64,000 nucleotides of DNA from CAYVAP01 sp964343195 (GCA_964343195.1 CAYFIR010000004.1:1-64000), one strand, 5' to 3'. Shown: positions 6,806-15,628, numbered from the stretch's first letter. The notes: a model not told the origin generated them from the sequence alone. Numbers and translations: made by a program.

Positions 6806-9103
6806 CTAGAATATTTTTTTCTCCTGATTGGAGCAGACAAACAGCACATTTCCAACCTTATCCAATCCGTTGAAAGTCTCTTCCTGCTCTTTTTTCAGGC
6901 GTTCCTGACGGAAGCCGATCAGGGTCAGGTCAGCATCTTCGGATCTTTCATTGATGATGGAGCGGGAACTAAGCTGTTCCTCCCTGGAAATTACCTCGAT
7001 GTTATTGGGAGAAATCGCCAGACGGCCTTCTGCGATGAGCTTTTGCAGCTTTTTTCGCTGCTCTTCCATTTGCTCTACGGGGTATATGGCAAAGATGCTG
7101 ATTTCGCTGCCTCTCCATTCCGGGTGCCCAGAAATGATATAGGCAAGCAGGATCATCAGGTTACCATTTACATAGTCTTCACCCGTTAGCCATACGTGAA
7201 TGTCTTTTTTGTAGCCAAAGCCTTTTTCGCTGGTTCGGAGGATACACAGATCGAAGGCTCCTGCGTTGATCAGTCCAAGGTTTTCTATGATATCCTTGAT
7301 GCACTCCGGGTGATTTTGGGAAAATTCGAACAGGATCATGTTGTTCTCCTGTCCTGAAATACCGGGTAATTGTAGAGTTTGTGCAACGGCGGACTTGTAA
7401 GAAGGGCTGATCATGGTGTCCACGTACACATTTGAACGGCTTACTTTGGTTCGTAGCAACAGACGCTTCTTTACCTCCCGTGATTGGTTGACGGTATTTT
7501 TGGAATAATAGTCCTGGATCATGTGGATAAAGGTTCCAAACCCATATCGGAAGGAAATGAACCGGACCATGTCAAAATCGGCGAGTCGCTGGAAACTGGT
7601 TTGGGAAATACATACTACCGATGGAACCCAGTATTCATCCTGATGCTCTTCCTCGCTATCGGATTTTTGAAGAATCACCCTCAGGGAACGGCTGATTTGG
7701 AAAATCACGCCCTGGAAAATTCGCGCCATTCCCCCCTTATGTTCATTGTAGCGGCTCACCCAGAAGTAGATGCCCACCATCAGGACGATGGAGCCCAGGG
7801 CATATGGGAGATTCATCTGGAACATCAGCCAGATACACAGGATGGCTCCCGGTAGAGAAAAGTACCATCGACTGGTAAACGATGGCCGATAGGCAGGATT
7901 GGCAGAAAAATGCTCCAGGAATGAAATCAGGCAGATAGCTCCATAGGTTACCATGAAAAACATCGAGATGATCTCCGCAACGAAGTCAACCCCACCAATG
8001 AGTACGAATACGAACGCGATGATGACCGTTACGCTTGAGCCGTTGATCGGTTCGAGGTCAGTTTTTCGAATCTGGCTCAGCCATTCATTCGCAGCCTGAA
8101 ACGGCAATACATGGTCGCCTCCAAGTGCCTGAAGCGTTCTGGGGGCCACAAGGATTGATCCCAATGCAGAAGAAATGGCTGCGGCGGCAAGGCCAATGGG
8201 AATGATCGGACCCCAAATGGCAATGTCACCCATTACCAGTCGGTCTTTATCCGCAAGAATTTCTGGAGGTAATTCATAGGCGAGTTTGAAAGCTACAATG
8301 ATGTAGATGACCATCCCTATCAGAGTCGCAGCGAGGGTACCCACTGGTATGGATTTTCCTGGATCCTTGAGGTCTCCACTCAGTCCTAGCCCTGCGATAA
8401 TGCCTGTAAATGCCGGGAAAATAATGGTAAATACATAGAAGAAGTCCTCTGACTGGACCCCAAGCAGTCCCATACCCCGCAGTTCGTCAGAAGAGTAGTC
8501 CTGTGGCCTGAAGCGGTTTGTGAAGAAATTTGCTCCGGGATCTGCCGCGATGCTGGGGTCTGCTTCGCCTAAAAAGAAAAACAGCAGGGAAATACCCAGA
8601 ATGGCTGCGACTACGTACAGGAGGTTCATCCCTGTATTGGCACCTCTGGTCAGCACCAGGAAGGCTAGCAACAGCATGGTGGGTATGCTGATCAATCGAT
8701 ATCCAAAGTGATTGACCTCAATTCCAAAATATCCGTTGATCCAGTCAAACAGCGGGGCACTGGACTGGGCAAAAGCAATCACATAAAACGCAACGGATAT
8801 CGCTTGAGATAGATAGAGGGCGATCCCAATCGCTCCTCCTATATTTAATCCAAATGACCGGGAAATGATATAGTATGCTCCCCCTCCCTCAACTCGTTGA
8901 TTGGTAGCGATTTCAGCAATGGCAAGCGCTGTGGGGATGGTAACCAGGTGGCCAATTAATATGATGGCCAGGGTATTGAGGAGTCCCACCTGGCCTACGG
9001 CCCATCCGAAGCGCAGGAATAGAATGGCTCCCAGTATGGTGGAGATAGAGGTCAGGAATACAGGTAGGGTGCCGAATTTACGCACCGTGGAGCTTGGATC
9101 CAT
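6806..9103 (-). CDS. Cation-chloride cotransporter, SLC12 / APC superfamily
   Basis: A 765-residue membrane transporter. The first helix carries GAILFLRFGWAVGQVG, close to the hallmark of the SLC12 cation-chloride cotransporters, and is followed by GGGAYYIISRSFG, typical of the APC fold. About 12 membrane helices fill residues 15-470. The last 290 residues are soluble and hold alternating beta and alpha segments, like the regulatory C-terminal domain of this family. It probably moves Na+ or K+ with Cl- for osmotic control; ion specificity cannot be read from the sequence. The gene is divergent from the ClpP-like gene across about 140 nt. Confidence 0.85.
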   Translation of the reverse strand: MDPSSTVRKFGTLPVFLTSISTILGAILFLRFGWAVGQVGLLNTLAIILIGHLVTIPTALAIAEIATNQRVEGGGAYYIISRSFGLNIGGAIGIALYLSQAISVAFYVIAFAQSSAPLFDWINGYFGIEVNHFGYRLISIPTMLLLAFLVLTRGANTGMNLLYVVAAILGISLLFFFLGEADPSIAADPGANFFTNRFRPQDYSSDELRGMGLLGVQSEDFFYVFTIIFPAFTGIIAGLGLSGDLKDPGKSIPVGTLAATLIGMVIYIIVAFKLAYELPPEILADKDRLVMGDIAIWGPIIPIGLAAAAISSALGSILVAPRTLQALGGDHVLPFQAANEWLSQIRKTDLEPINGSSVTVIIAFVFVLIGGVDFVAEIISMFFMVTYGAICLISFLEHFSANPAYRPSFTSRWYFSLPGAILCIWLMFQMNLPYALGSIVLMVGIYFWVSRYNEHKGGMARIFQGVIFQISRSLRVILQKSDSEEEHQDEYWVPSVVCISQTSFQRLADFDMVRFISFRYGFGTFIHMIQDYYSKNTVNQSREVKKRLLLRTKVSRSNVYVDTMISPSYKSAVAQTLQLPGISGQENNMILFEFSQNHPECIKDIIENLGLINAGAFDLCILRTSEKGFGYKKDIHVWLTGEDYVNGNLMILLAYIISGHPEWRGSEISIFAIYPVEQMEEQRKKLQKLIAEGRLAISPNNIEVISREEQLSSRSIINERSEDADLTLIGFRQERLKKEQEETFNGLDKVGNVLFVCSNQEKKIF

Positions 9104-9242
9104 AGGGTGAATTTATAGAGCTTTTTCGCAGGATTGGAATCAAAAGATGATAAATCTACGTAAGCACCTCCATACAGAAAATAATGGTCTGTAATTATTC
9201 AATCATAAATTGAAGGCTGATTCGCTCAACAATTAAAGTTAT

Positions 9243-9887
9243 ATGCCCCAACGTCCTGATCCAAAACCACGCACCATAATTATCAGTGATTATATTTCAA
9301 AAAGTAGTGTCAATGATGCCATGAAGGCCATTTTTGACATCAATCAAAATGATGATGAAAAGGCCGAGCTATATCAGGATTGGGAACGCCAACCCATCAA
9401 ACTGATATTGAACACCTACGGAGGATCCGTTTATGACGGACTAGGCCTTATCAGTGCCATGGAGATGTCTCCAACCCCGGTCCACACCTATGCGATTGGA
9501 AGTGCCATGAGCATGGGGCTCTTTATCCTGGCGATGGGACAAAAGCGCTACAGCGCACCTTATTCCACCATCATGTACCATCAGATCTCTACCTTTGCCT
9601 GGGACAAACTGGAAGGGATCAAAGATCAGATCAAGGAAGCTGAGCGGTTGGAGAAAATCATGGAAGGCATGCTCTACGACCGTACCAAGGTTACCACGGA
9701 GCTGATCGAGCCATTCAAAAAGGAGAAACGGGAGTGGTACATCGACCCGGCAGAAGCCAAAAAGCTGGGCATCGTCGATGAGATCATTCAGCCGGGTTCT
9801 GGCATCAACCTGTCCGGAAAAATCGCTGCAAGCAGCGCCTCTACCACTACTTCGAAGTCAAAACCCAAGTCCAGGAAGAAGGGGTAA
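9243..9887 (+). CDS. ClpP-like serine protease with Asp-to-Glu change
   Basis: A 214-residue member of the ClpP/crotonase fold. GSAMSMG holds the likely nucleophile Ser90, and MYHQ holds His113, in the same order as GQAASMG and MIHQ of ClpP. Aligning the block before DPAEAKKLGIVDEI with E. coli ClpP places Glu164 where the catalytic Asp should be. The N-terminal region and ClpX-contact segments are shorter than in standard ClpP, and the C-terminus is a Ser/Thr/Lys-rich tail. It is probably an accessory ClpP or a variant subunit rather than the sole housekeeping ClpP. The gene stands alone, convergent with leuB. Confidence 0.75.
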   Translation: MPQRPDPKPRTIIISDYISKSSVNDAMKAIFDINQNDDEKAELYQDWERQPIKLILNTYGGSVYDGLGLISAMEMSPTPVHTYAIGSAMSMGLFILAMGQKRYSAPYSTIMYHQISTFAWDKLEGIKDQIKEAERLEKIMEGMLYDRTKVTTELIEPFKKEKREWYIDPAEAKKLGIVDEIIQPGSGINLSGKIAASSASTTTSKSKPKSRKKG

Positions 9888-9919
9888 GGAGAGTAAAACC
9901 CAGGCATGAAGTGTATGCG

Positions 9920-10006
9920 GGTATGAAGGAATAATGGGAATGATAAACTCCATACCCTTCATACCTTCATACCTCCATACCTCCATACCTCCATACCTGC
10001 ATACCC
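9920..10006. repeat. Octamer repeat and stem-loop between ClpP-like gene and leuB
   Basis: Seven 8-bp units with core CATACC run from 9951 to 10006 (CATACCCT, TCATACCT twice, CCATACCT three times, GCATACCC). GGTATGAAGG at 9920-9929 is the exact complement of CCTTCATACC at 9956-9965, so the region can fold into a 10-bp stem with the tract in one arm. It lies between the converging ends of two genes and may help termination. Confidence 0.65.
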
Positions 10007-10019
10007 ATATCTGCTTATT

Positions 10020-11093
10020 CTAAACGGAAGTCATCGTCCCAATTGCTTCAGCAATGAAAGTTCCGACCTCCTCGGTGGTCGCCTTGCCATTGTTGAGGTC
10101 CTCGGTAGTTACACCTGCCTGAATGGCCTGGTGTACCGTAGAGCGAATGGCCGCAGCTTCTTCCGTCATGTCAAATTCCAGTTCGATCATCATGGCCGCA
10201 GACAGGATCGCTGCCAGTGGATTGGCGCGGTTCTGTCCCGCTGCCTGGGGATATGATCCGTGAACGGGCTCGTAAACGGAGGTCTTTTCTCCAACTGAAG
10301 CGGAAGGAAGTGTACCGAGCGATCCGGTCAAAACGGATGCTTCATCACTGAGGATGTCTCCAAAAAGGTTGCCTGTCAGGATGACATCGAACCGGGTTGG
10401 ATTCTGGATCAGCGCCATGGCCGCGTTGTCCACGAAGAGGGTTTCCAGCTTTATATCGGTATGTTGCTGGGCATATTCCCCTACGACCTCGCGCCATAGT
10501 CGGCTGGTAGCCAGCACGTTGGCTTTGTCCACCAGGGTGACGAGTCCCCGACGCTTACGGGCATATTCGAATGCTGTTTCGGTGATTCGCAGGATGCTGT
10601 CGCGGTCATAGACGCAGGAATCGAATGCTGTGTTGCCATTTTCGCTGCGACCCCTTGGCTCGCCAAAGTAAATCCCCCCGATCAGTTCGCGGACCACAAC
10701 GAGATCGGTTCCGGAAACTACCTCACGCTTGAGCGGAGAGGCATCCAGCAGATCATCATAAGCCTCCACCGGGCGGATGTTGGCATAGAGTCCCAGGGCC
10801 TTGCGCATGGCGAGCAAGCCCTGCTCTGGGCGCACCTTGGCACTCGGGTCGTTGTCATATTTGGGGTGGCCAATGGCTCCAAAAAGCACTGCGTCGGAAT
10901 TGAGGCAGTTGTCCAGTGTCTCTTGAGGCAGTGGATTGCCAGTGGCGTCGATGGCGGCTGCCCCAACTAAAGATTCTTTGTAGGAAAAGGTGTGGCCAAA
11001 AGAGGCTGCAACAGCATCAAGGACACGAACAGCCTGGGCAATTACCTCAGGTCCAATGCCATCACCAGGAAGTAGCGCTATGTTTTTTTGCAT
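10020..11093 (-). CDS. leuB: 3-isopropylmalate dehydrogenase
   Basis: The 357-residue enzyme oxidises and decarboxylates 3-isopropylmalate with NAD+, the third step of leucine synthesis, in the cytoplasm. It starts with the family pattern ALLPGDGIGPEV and carries GAIGHPKYD, RPEQGLLAMRK, ELIGGIYFGEPRG and EPVHGSYPQAAG, all conserved in LeuB. Its length is normal. It is the last gene of the leu operon. A seven-unit heptamer tract touches the ATG directly, separating it from leuD by 91 nt. Confidence 0.97.
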   Translation of the reverse strand: MQKNIALLPGDGIGPEVIAQAVRVLDAVAASFGHTFSYKESLVGAAAIDATGNPLPQETLDNCLNSDAVLFGAIGHPKYDNDPSAKVRPEQGLLAMRKALGLYANIRPVEAYDDLLDASPLKREVVSGTDLVVVRELIGGIYFGEPRGRSENGNTAFDSCVYDRDSILRITETAFEYARKRRGLVTLVDKANVLATSRLWREVVGEYAQQHTDIKLETLFVDNAAMALIQNPTRFDVILTGNLFGDILSDEASVLTGSLGTLPSASVGEKTSVYEPVHGSYPQAAGQNRANPLAAILSAAMMIELEFDMTEEAAAIRSTVHQAIQAGVTTEDLNNGKATTEEVGTFIAEAIGTMTSV

Positions 11094-11142
11094 GGGAGAA
11101 AAAAAATGTCAGAAGAAAGATGTCAGAAGTCAGATGTCAGAT
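11094..11142 (-). repeat. Heptamer tract abutting the leuB start codon
   Basis: Read on the coding strand, seven units run straight into the ATG: ATCTGAC, ATCTGAC, TTCTGAC, ATCTTTC, TTCTGAC, ATTTTTT, TTCTCCC. There is no space between the last unit and the start codon, so the tract takes the place of any ribosome-binding site. This is one of the cleanest examples in the window. Confidence 0.85.
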
Positions 11143-11184
11143 CGGCTGCGCCTGTCAGACGATCTCGCAGCGCAGTGATCTCAC

Positions 11185-11784
11185 CTATGCCCAACTTGGG
11201 CGTTTGGATTCGTAGTCTTCGATGGCATCGGTGCGGCTCAGCAGGTAGTCGATGTCGTCGTAGCCATTCATCAGACACATTTTTTTGTATGGGCTGATGT
11301 CAAAGGAGTCGGATTCTCCGATAGCCTCCAGGGTGATGGTCTGCTCAGGCAGGTTTACACTCAGAGTGGTGTTGGGATCTGCTTCAATGGCAGCAAATAC
11401 CTTGGCCAAAAACTCAGGGCTTACCTGTGCGGGTAGCAGCAGGTTGTTTAGGGCATTGGCTTTGAAGATATCGGCAAAGAAGCTGGACACCACTACGCGG
11501 AAGCCGTAATCAGCCAGGGCCCAGGCAGCGTGTTCACGGCTGGAGCCACAGCCGAAGTTGTGGCCGGCCACCAGAAATTCTCCCTGGTAGGTATCGTCAT
11601 TGAGGACAAAGTCCTCCCTGGGCTGTCCATTGCTCTCATAGCGCCAATCCCGGAATAGGTTTTCGCCAAAGCCTTCACGAGTGGTGGCCTTTAGAAATCG
11701 TGCCGGAATGATCTGGTCGGTGTCGATGTGCTCCACCGGCAAAGGCACTGCGGTGGAAGAAAGTGTATTTAGTTTTTTCATCAT
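11185..11784 (-). CDS. leuD: 3-isopropylmalate dehydratase small subunit
   Basis: A 199-residue protein with the LeuD features HIDTDQIIPARFL near the start and AGHNFGCGSSREHAAWAL in the middle, which forms the swivelling substrate domain. With LeuC it isomerises 2-isopropylmalate to 3-isopropylmalate. Two ATGs are adjacent at the start; either could be used. It follows leuC by 41 nt. Confidence 0.97.
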   Translation of the reverse strand: MMKKLNTLSSTAVPLPVEHIDTDQIIPARFLKATTREGFGENLFRDWRYESNGQPREDFVLNDDTYQGEFLVAGHNFGCGSSREHAAWALADYGFRVVVSSFFADIFKANALNNLLLPAQVSPEFLAKVFAAIEADPNTTLSVNLPEQTITLEAIGESDSFDISPYKKMCLMNGYDDIDYLLSRTDAIEDYESKRPSWA

Positions 11785-11825
11785 GTCGAACTTTTTGCTC
11801 TATGAGCATGAAGCATCCTGGGCGA

Positions 11826-13238
11826 TTATACTGTCTCTAGCAATATCTTGCGGGCGTCCACGATCCTACCTTCGATGGCCGCCGCTGCAGCGGTAAGGGG
11901 AGAGGCGAGAAATGTCCTTGCCCCTGGTCCCTGCCTTCCTTCGAAGTTTCGGTTGGAGGTAGAGATGCAATACTTCCCAGCCGGAACTTTGTCCTCATTC
12001 ATCCCCAGACAGGCAGAACAACCCGCTTCGCGCAGTTCAAATCCTGCAGCTTCGAAGATCTTATCCAGCCCCTCTTCCTGAGCCTGTTCCCTCACCTGAC
12101 GTGATCCGGGCACAATCCAGGCGTTGACGTGCTCGGCTTTTTGTTTGCCTTGTACAAAGTCTGCGACCAGACGCAGGTCCTCAATGCGGCTATTGGTACA
12201 GGAACCGATGAAGACATAGTCCACATGCTGGCCTTCCATGGACTGACCACCTTCCAGGCCCATATAGTTCAGGGCTTTGGTCAGAGCTCGGCGGTCGCTG
12301 TCGCTGTGGTCTCCACCGGGATCGGGTACAGGCTGGCTGATGCCAATGCCCATGCCGGGATTGGTGCCATAGGTGACCATCGGCTCGATGTCCTCGGCTC
12401 GATAGGTGTACTCCATGTCAAACTCGGCATCCTCATCGGTGAAGAGGGTTTTCCAGTCTGCTACGGCTGCTTCCCAGTCTGCTCCTTTCGGGGCAAATTC
12501 ACGGCCTTTGATGTATTCGAAGGTAGTTTCATCGGGGGCGATCATGCCACCCCTGGCGCCCATCTCGATGCTCATGTTGCAGATGGTCATTCGGGCTTCC
12601 ATGGACAGGCTGCGAATGGCCGAGCCGGCATATTCCACGAAATAGCCCGTTCCTCCAGCGGCGGTGATCTGGGCGATGATGTAGAGGATGATGTCTTTGG
12701 CAAAGACGCCTTTGCCCAGTTCGCCTTCTACATTGATGCGCATGCTCTTGGGCTTGTCCTTGAGTACGCACTGAGTGGACAACACCTGTTCCACTTCGCT
12801 GGTTCCAATCCCAAATGCTACTGTCCCAAATGCTCCGTGAGTGGAGGTGTGGCTGTCGCCGCACACGATGGTCATCCCGGGACGGGTAATCCCGAGCTCT
12901 GGGCCGATGACGTGGACGATGCCCTGGTAGGGATGTCCCAGGCCGTAGAGCTCCAGCCCAAATTCCTTGCAATTGCTAATCAGGGTATCTACCTGCTTGC
13001 GGGATAGCGCCTCCTTGATCGGTAGGTGCTGGTCCATGGTGGGAACGTTGTGATCAGCTGTAGCGACCGTCTGAGGTGGCCGCGCTACTGGTATTCCCCG
13101 GCGACGCAGCCCAGCAAATGCCTGTGGACTGGTTACTTCATGGATAAAGTGTCGGTCGATGTATAACAAGTCAGGCCCTTCGCCTGCAGCTGGAATCACG
13201 TGGCGGTCCCAGATTTTATCAAACAGTGTTTTGCTCAT
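11826..13238 (-). CDS. leuC: 3-isopropylmalate dehydratase large subunit
   Basis: The 470-residue catalytic subunit of isopropylmalate isomerase belongs to the aconitase family. The 4Fe-4S cysteines are visible in FIGSCTNSR and in AGCSACLGMN. Substrate-site patterns such as VCGDSHTSTHGAFG are intact. Length is standard. The gene is separated from leuA by the inserted GxxExxY gene and its flanking repeats, so transcription from the leuA side must pass through that insertion, or a second start is needed. Confidence 0.97.
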   Translation of the reverse strand: MSKTLFDKIWDRHVIPAAGEGPDLLYIDRHFIHEVTSPQAFAGLRRRGIPVARPPQTVATADHNVPTMDQHLPIKEALSRKQVDTLISNCKEFGLELYGLGHPYQGIVHVIGPELGITRPGMTIVCGDSHTSTHGAFGTVAFGIGTSEVEQVLSTQCVLKDKPKSMRINVEGELGKGVFAKDIILYIIAQITAAGGTGYFVEYAGSAIRSLSMEARMTICNMSIEMGARGGMIAPDETTFEYIKGREFAPKGADWEAAVADWKTLFTDEDAEFDMEYTYRAEDIEPMVTYGTNPGMGIGISQPVPDPGGDHSDSDRRALTKALNYMGLEGGQSMEGQHVDYVFIGSCTNSRIEDLRLVADFVQGKQKAEHVNAWIVPGSRQVREQAQEEGLDKIFEAAGFELREAGCSACLGMNEDKVPAGKYCISTSNRNFEGRQGPGARTFLASPLTAAAAAIEGRIVDARKILLETV

Positions 13239-13280
13239 TTATCGTTGGTTTTGCATCGGTGTTAGCATGTGGATATTTGG

Positions 13281-13312
13281 CACGCGGAGTATTGGAGGCG
13301 CGGAGAAGAAGG
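13281..13312 (+). repeat. Octamer tract, left flank of the GxxExxY gene
   Basis: Reads ACGCGGAG, TATTGGAG, GCGCGGAG, AAGAAGG. The same kind of tract occurs inverted at 13714-13745, beyond the other end of the gene. Aligned as inverted repeats, about 24 of 32 positions match, beginning CACGCGGAG at both outer ends. It lies between the GxxExxY stop and leuC. Confidence 0.7.
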
Positions 13313-13313
13313 G

Positions 13314-13709
13314 TTACAGACCATTGACAATCCTTTTTAGGCCGTTTTTTAAATAGGCTTCATTGAAATTTGCCAGAATACCAATTGGGAGGCCTGAAAG
13401 TCTAAGATAAGTTTGGAGCTGCTTGGAATGAACCGGAAGCAGTTCCTTAACTGATTTGATCTCAATGATGACAGTATGTTCCACAATGATATCTGCAAGG
13501 AATCCCTTCTCCATCATCAATCCTTCATATTCTATCTGAATAGGAGCCTGACGTTGAATATGAAATCCACGCTTGTTTTTTAATTCGTGAGATAGCACTT
13601 CCTCATATACTGACTCCAAAAGGCCAGGACCAAGGTGTTGGTGAATTTTGAAGCAACTATCAACCACTTCGCCTGAAAGCTGATTCTCCGCTTTATTGAG
13701 ATCAATCAT
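13314..13709 (-). CDS. GxxExxY family protein, PD-(D/E)xK nuclease-like
   Basis: The 131-residue protein has the naming motif G29-L-L-E32-S-V-Y35 in a helix after HQHLGPG. Downstream, Asp73 in LADIIV and Glu83-x-Lys85 in IIEIKSV follow the D...ExK order of PD-(D/E)xK nucleases, and Gln97/Tyr101 in KQLQTYLRL match the extra Q-Y motif of RecB-like members. Family members are widespread, small and have no settled function. The gene lies within the leu operon, between leuA and leuC, in the same direction, bracketed by inverted 8-bp repeat tracts. That arrangement suggests insertion as a unit. Nuclease activity is inference. Confidence 0.85.
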   Translation of the reverse strand: MIDLNKAENQLSGEVVDSCFKIHQHLGPGLLESVYEEVLSHELKNKRGFHIQRQAPIQIEYEGLMMEKGFLADIIVEHTVIIEIKSVKELLPVHSKQLQTYLRLSGLPIGILANFNEAYLKNGLKRIVNGL

Positions 13710-13713
13710 TCTT

Positions 13714-13745
13714 CCTTTTTTCTCCGTTCCTCCGCGTCTCCGCGT
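13714..13745 (-). repeat. Octamer tract, right flank of the GxxExxY gene
   Basis: On the coding strand it reads ACGCGGAG, ACGCGGAG, GAACGGAG, AAAAAAGG and ends within a few bases of the GxxExxY ATG. It is the inverted counterpart of 13281-13312. Thus the tract sits both before the start and, turned around, after the stop. No clear target-site duplication was found in the flanking bases. Confidence 0.7.
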
Positions 13746-13757
13746 GAAAAAGTAAGG

Positions 13758-15248
13758 TCACCCGACCTTTGCCAGCGCATCCAGATACGCCTTGGCGGTA
13801 GCCAGCACTGTGTCGGTCTCAGCTCCAAATCCATAGTACAGCACGTCGTCCTGTGCGATCTGAACGTGCACCTTGGCGGTGTCATCGCTACCGCCGGTGA
13901 TGGCCTGTACCAGGTATTCTTCCAGCTTGACGGGAATCTCCATGATGGCATTGATGGCCTTGATGGTGGCGTCTACCGGACCATTACCAGTTGCTTCGTT
14001 GTAGAATTTCTTTCCATTGCGGTTGATGGTTACCGCCGCTTTTGCTTCGCCTTCGCTTCCGCAGGTAACTTCCAGGCTATCCAATGATAGTTGCCTGGCT
14101 CCCTGATCGGCTTTCCCAACCAGTTCCATTAGGTCCTGGTCGCTGATCTGCTTGCGCTCATCAGCCATGATGAGGAATTTTTCATACACAGGGATCATTT
14201 CCTCTGGGGAGTAGGTGACGCCCAACTTATCCAGTCTGTGGCGCAAGGCTGCTTTACCGCTACGGGCAGTCAGCACAATGCTATTGGTAGGGACTCCAAC
14301 ATCTTTGGGGTCGATGATTTCGTAGTTCTCCCGGTTTTTGAGGACGCCGTCCTGGTGGATGCCAGAGCTATGAGCGAATGCGTTGCGTCCGACAATGGCT
14401 TTGTTGGGCTGCACCGGCATGCGCATCAGGCGGGTAACCATGCGGCTGATGGGATAGATGCGCTTGGGGTTGATATTGGTTTCCAGATCCAACTCATGGC
14501 TGCGCATGATCATCGTGGCCTCTTCCAGTGAAGTATTGCCCGCGCGTTCCCCGATTCCATTGATGGTCACCTCCATCTGACGGGCGCCGTTCTGGAGGCC
14601 TGCGATGGTATTGGCGGTAGCCAGTCCCAGGTCGTTGTGGCAGTGGACGGAGATGATGGCCTGGTCGATATTGGGCACGTGGTCAAACAGGTATTTGATC
14701 TTGGCTCCGTACTGCTCAGGCAGGCAGTAGCCGGTGGTATCAGGAATGTTGACAACTGTGGCACCCGCCGCGATCACGGTTTCGACCATTTGGGCCAGAA
14801 ACTCCGGACGGGCACGGCCTGCATCTTCACAGTAAAATTCAACGTCATCAACGTAGTTCCTGGCGTATTTGGTGGCGCGGGCGGCACGCTCCAGGATGTC
14901 TTCGTGAGTGGTTTTCAGTTTGTATTTTACGTGGACGTCGGAGCTGCCAATTCCAGTATGGATGCGCTTACGCTTGGCATACTGAAGGGACTCGGCAGCA
15001 CAGTCGATGTCGGCCTCGACTGCACGGGTCAGGGCACAGATGACAGGTTCAGAGACAGCTTTGCTAATCTCTACAACTGACTGAAAATCACCAGGGCTGG
15101 AGATTGGAAAGCCGGCTTCGATGATGTCTACACCGAGGATTTCCAGCTCCTTCGCGACCTCTATTTTCTCTATGGTGTTCAACTGGCAACCAGGAACCTG
15201 CTCGCCATCTCTCAGGGTGGTGTCAAAAACGAAAACTCGGTTAGACAT
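13758..15248 (-). CDS. leuA: 2-isopropylmalate synthase
   Basis: A 496-residue enzyme that condenses acetyl-CoA with 2-ketoisovalerate, the committed step to leucine. The N-terminal barrel shows VFDTTLRDGEQVPG and the metal-binding SVHCHNDLGLA, and the GIGERAGN pattern is intact. The last 140 residues fit the regulatory LeuA dimer domain, where leucine feedback normally acts. It is the first structural gene of the operon and is preceded by a leucine-rich leader peptide on the same strand. Confidence 0.97.
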   Translation of the reverse strand: MSNRVFVFDTTLRDGEQVPGCQLNTIEKIEVAKELEILGVDIIEAGFPISSPGDFQSVVEISKAVSEPVICALTRAVEADIDCAAESLQYAKRKRIHTGIGSSDVHVKYKLKTTHEDILERAARATKYARNYVDDVEFYCEDAGRARPEFLAQMVETVIAAGATVVNIPDTTGYCLPEQYGAKIKYLFDHVPNIDQAIISVHCHNDLGLATANTIAGLQNGARQMEVTINGIGERAGNTSLEEATMIMRSHELDLETNINPKRIYPISRMVTRLMRMPVQPNKAIVGRNAFAHSSGIHQDGVLKNRENYEIIDPKDVGVPTNSIVLTARSGKAALRHRLDKLGVTYSPEEMIPVYEKFLIMADERKQISDQDLMELVGKADQGARQLSLDSLEVTCGSEGEAKAAVTINRNGKKFYNEATGNGPVDATIKAINAIMEIPVKLEEYLVQAITGGSDDTAKVHVQIAQDDVLYYGFGAETDTVLATAKAYLDALAKVG

Positions 15249-15387
15249 GTCTGAAAAAATTGAAAAGGTGATAATTGGAAATTAGGGAAGAGGGTATAGT
15301 CCAGTCGGCGACAAGTTGGCCTGCCACGAGTACCTCCGGTATGTGATGATTGAATTGGATAAATGGGTACGCGCGACGGATTAGGTA
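15249..15387 (-). promoter_or_regulatory. Candidate leu attenuator region
   Basis: The leader RNA between the leader peptide and leuA has competing pairings. CGCGAC inside the leader codons (15414-15419) can pair with GTCGCG at 15372-15377. GTACC at 15366-15370 can pair with GGTAC at 15330-15334, but GGTA there can instead form a local stem with TACC at 15338-15341. Such alternatives fit attenuation, where ribosome stalling decides the fold. I see no clear U-run terminator, so the mode of control is inferred. Confidence 0.45.
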
Positions 15388-15432
15388 TTAGCCTAGTAGC
15401 AGCAGAGCAAGAAGTCGCGAAAGGTATCCCAT
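15388..15432 (-). CDS. leuL: Leucine-rich leader peptide of the leu operon
   Basis: A 14-codon frame begins at an ATG and encodes MGYLSRLLALLLLG followed by TAA. Seven of 14 residues are leucine, with runs CTT CTT and CTG CTG CTA CTA. It lies 139 nt upstream of leuA on the same strand, where a leucine attenuator peptide is expected. Stalling at the leucine codons under leucine shortage would change the fold of the following RNA. The frame is too short to be found by length, but its composition and place make it convincing. Confidence 0.8.
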   Translation of the reverse strand: MGYLSRLLALLLLG

Positions 15433-15628
15433 TGTGTAAAAGTAGTATAGTTTGGGGGTAAAACTGTGCGATTTTTTTCAATATATCAAGATAAAGAACT
15501 TGTATTTAAAGAAAATTTCATCCTAACAATCGTTCGTTATTGCGTCTCATATGCCGGAATCTTCCCCTTTTTTCTACCCGGATTCTCCCTATTATTGTTC
15601 CAGCATTTTTAAACGATGAAGTGAACCA

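Noticed and set aside
12129..13007. Long open frame antisense to leuC (292 codons)
   Set aside because: It lies wholly opposite leuC, which is certain; the frame is open because of codon bias of the true gene.
13281..13745. Insertion sequence with transposase
   Set aside because: Inverted tracts are present but no transposase motif or target duplication was seen; only the GxxExxY gene is carried.
15212..15481. Frame of 89 codons overlapping the leu leader
   Set aside because: It overlaps leuA and the better-supported leader peptide in another frame; its translation is low-complexity and lacks family features.
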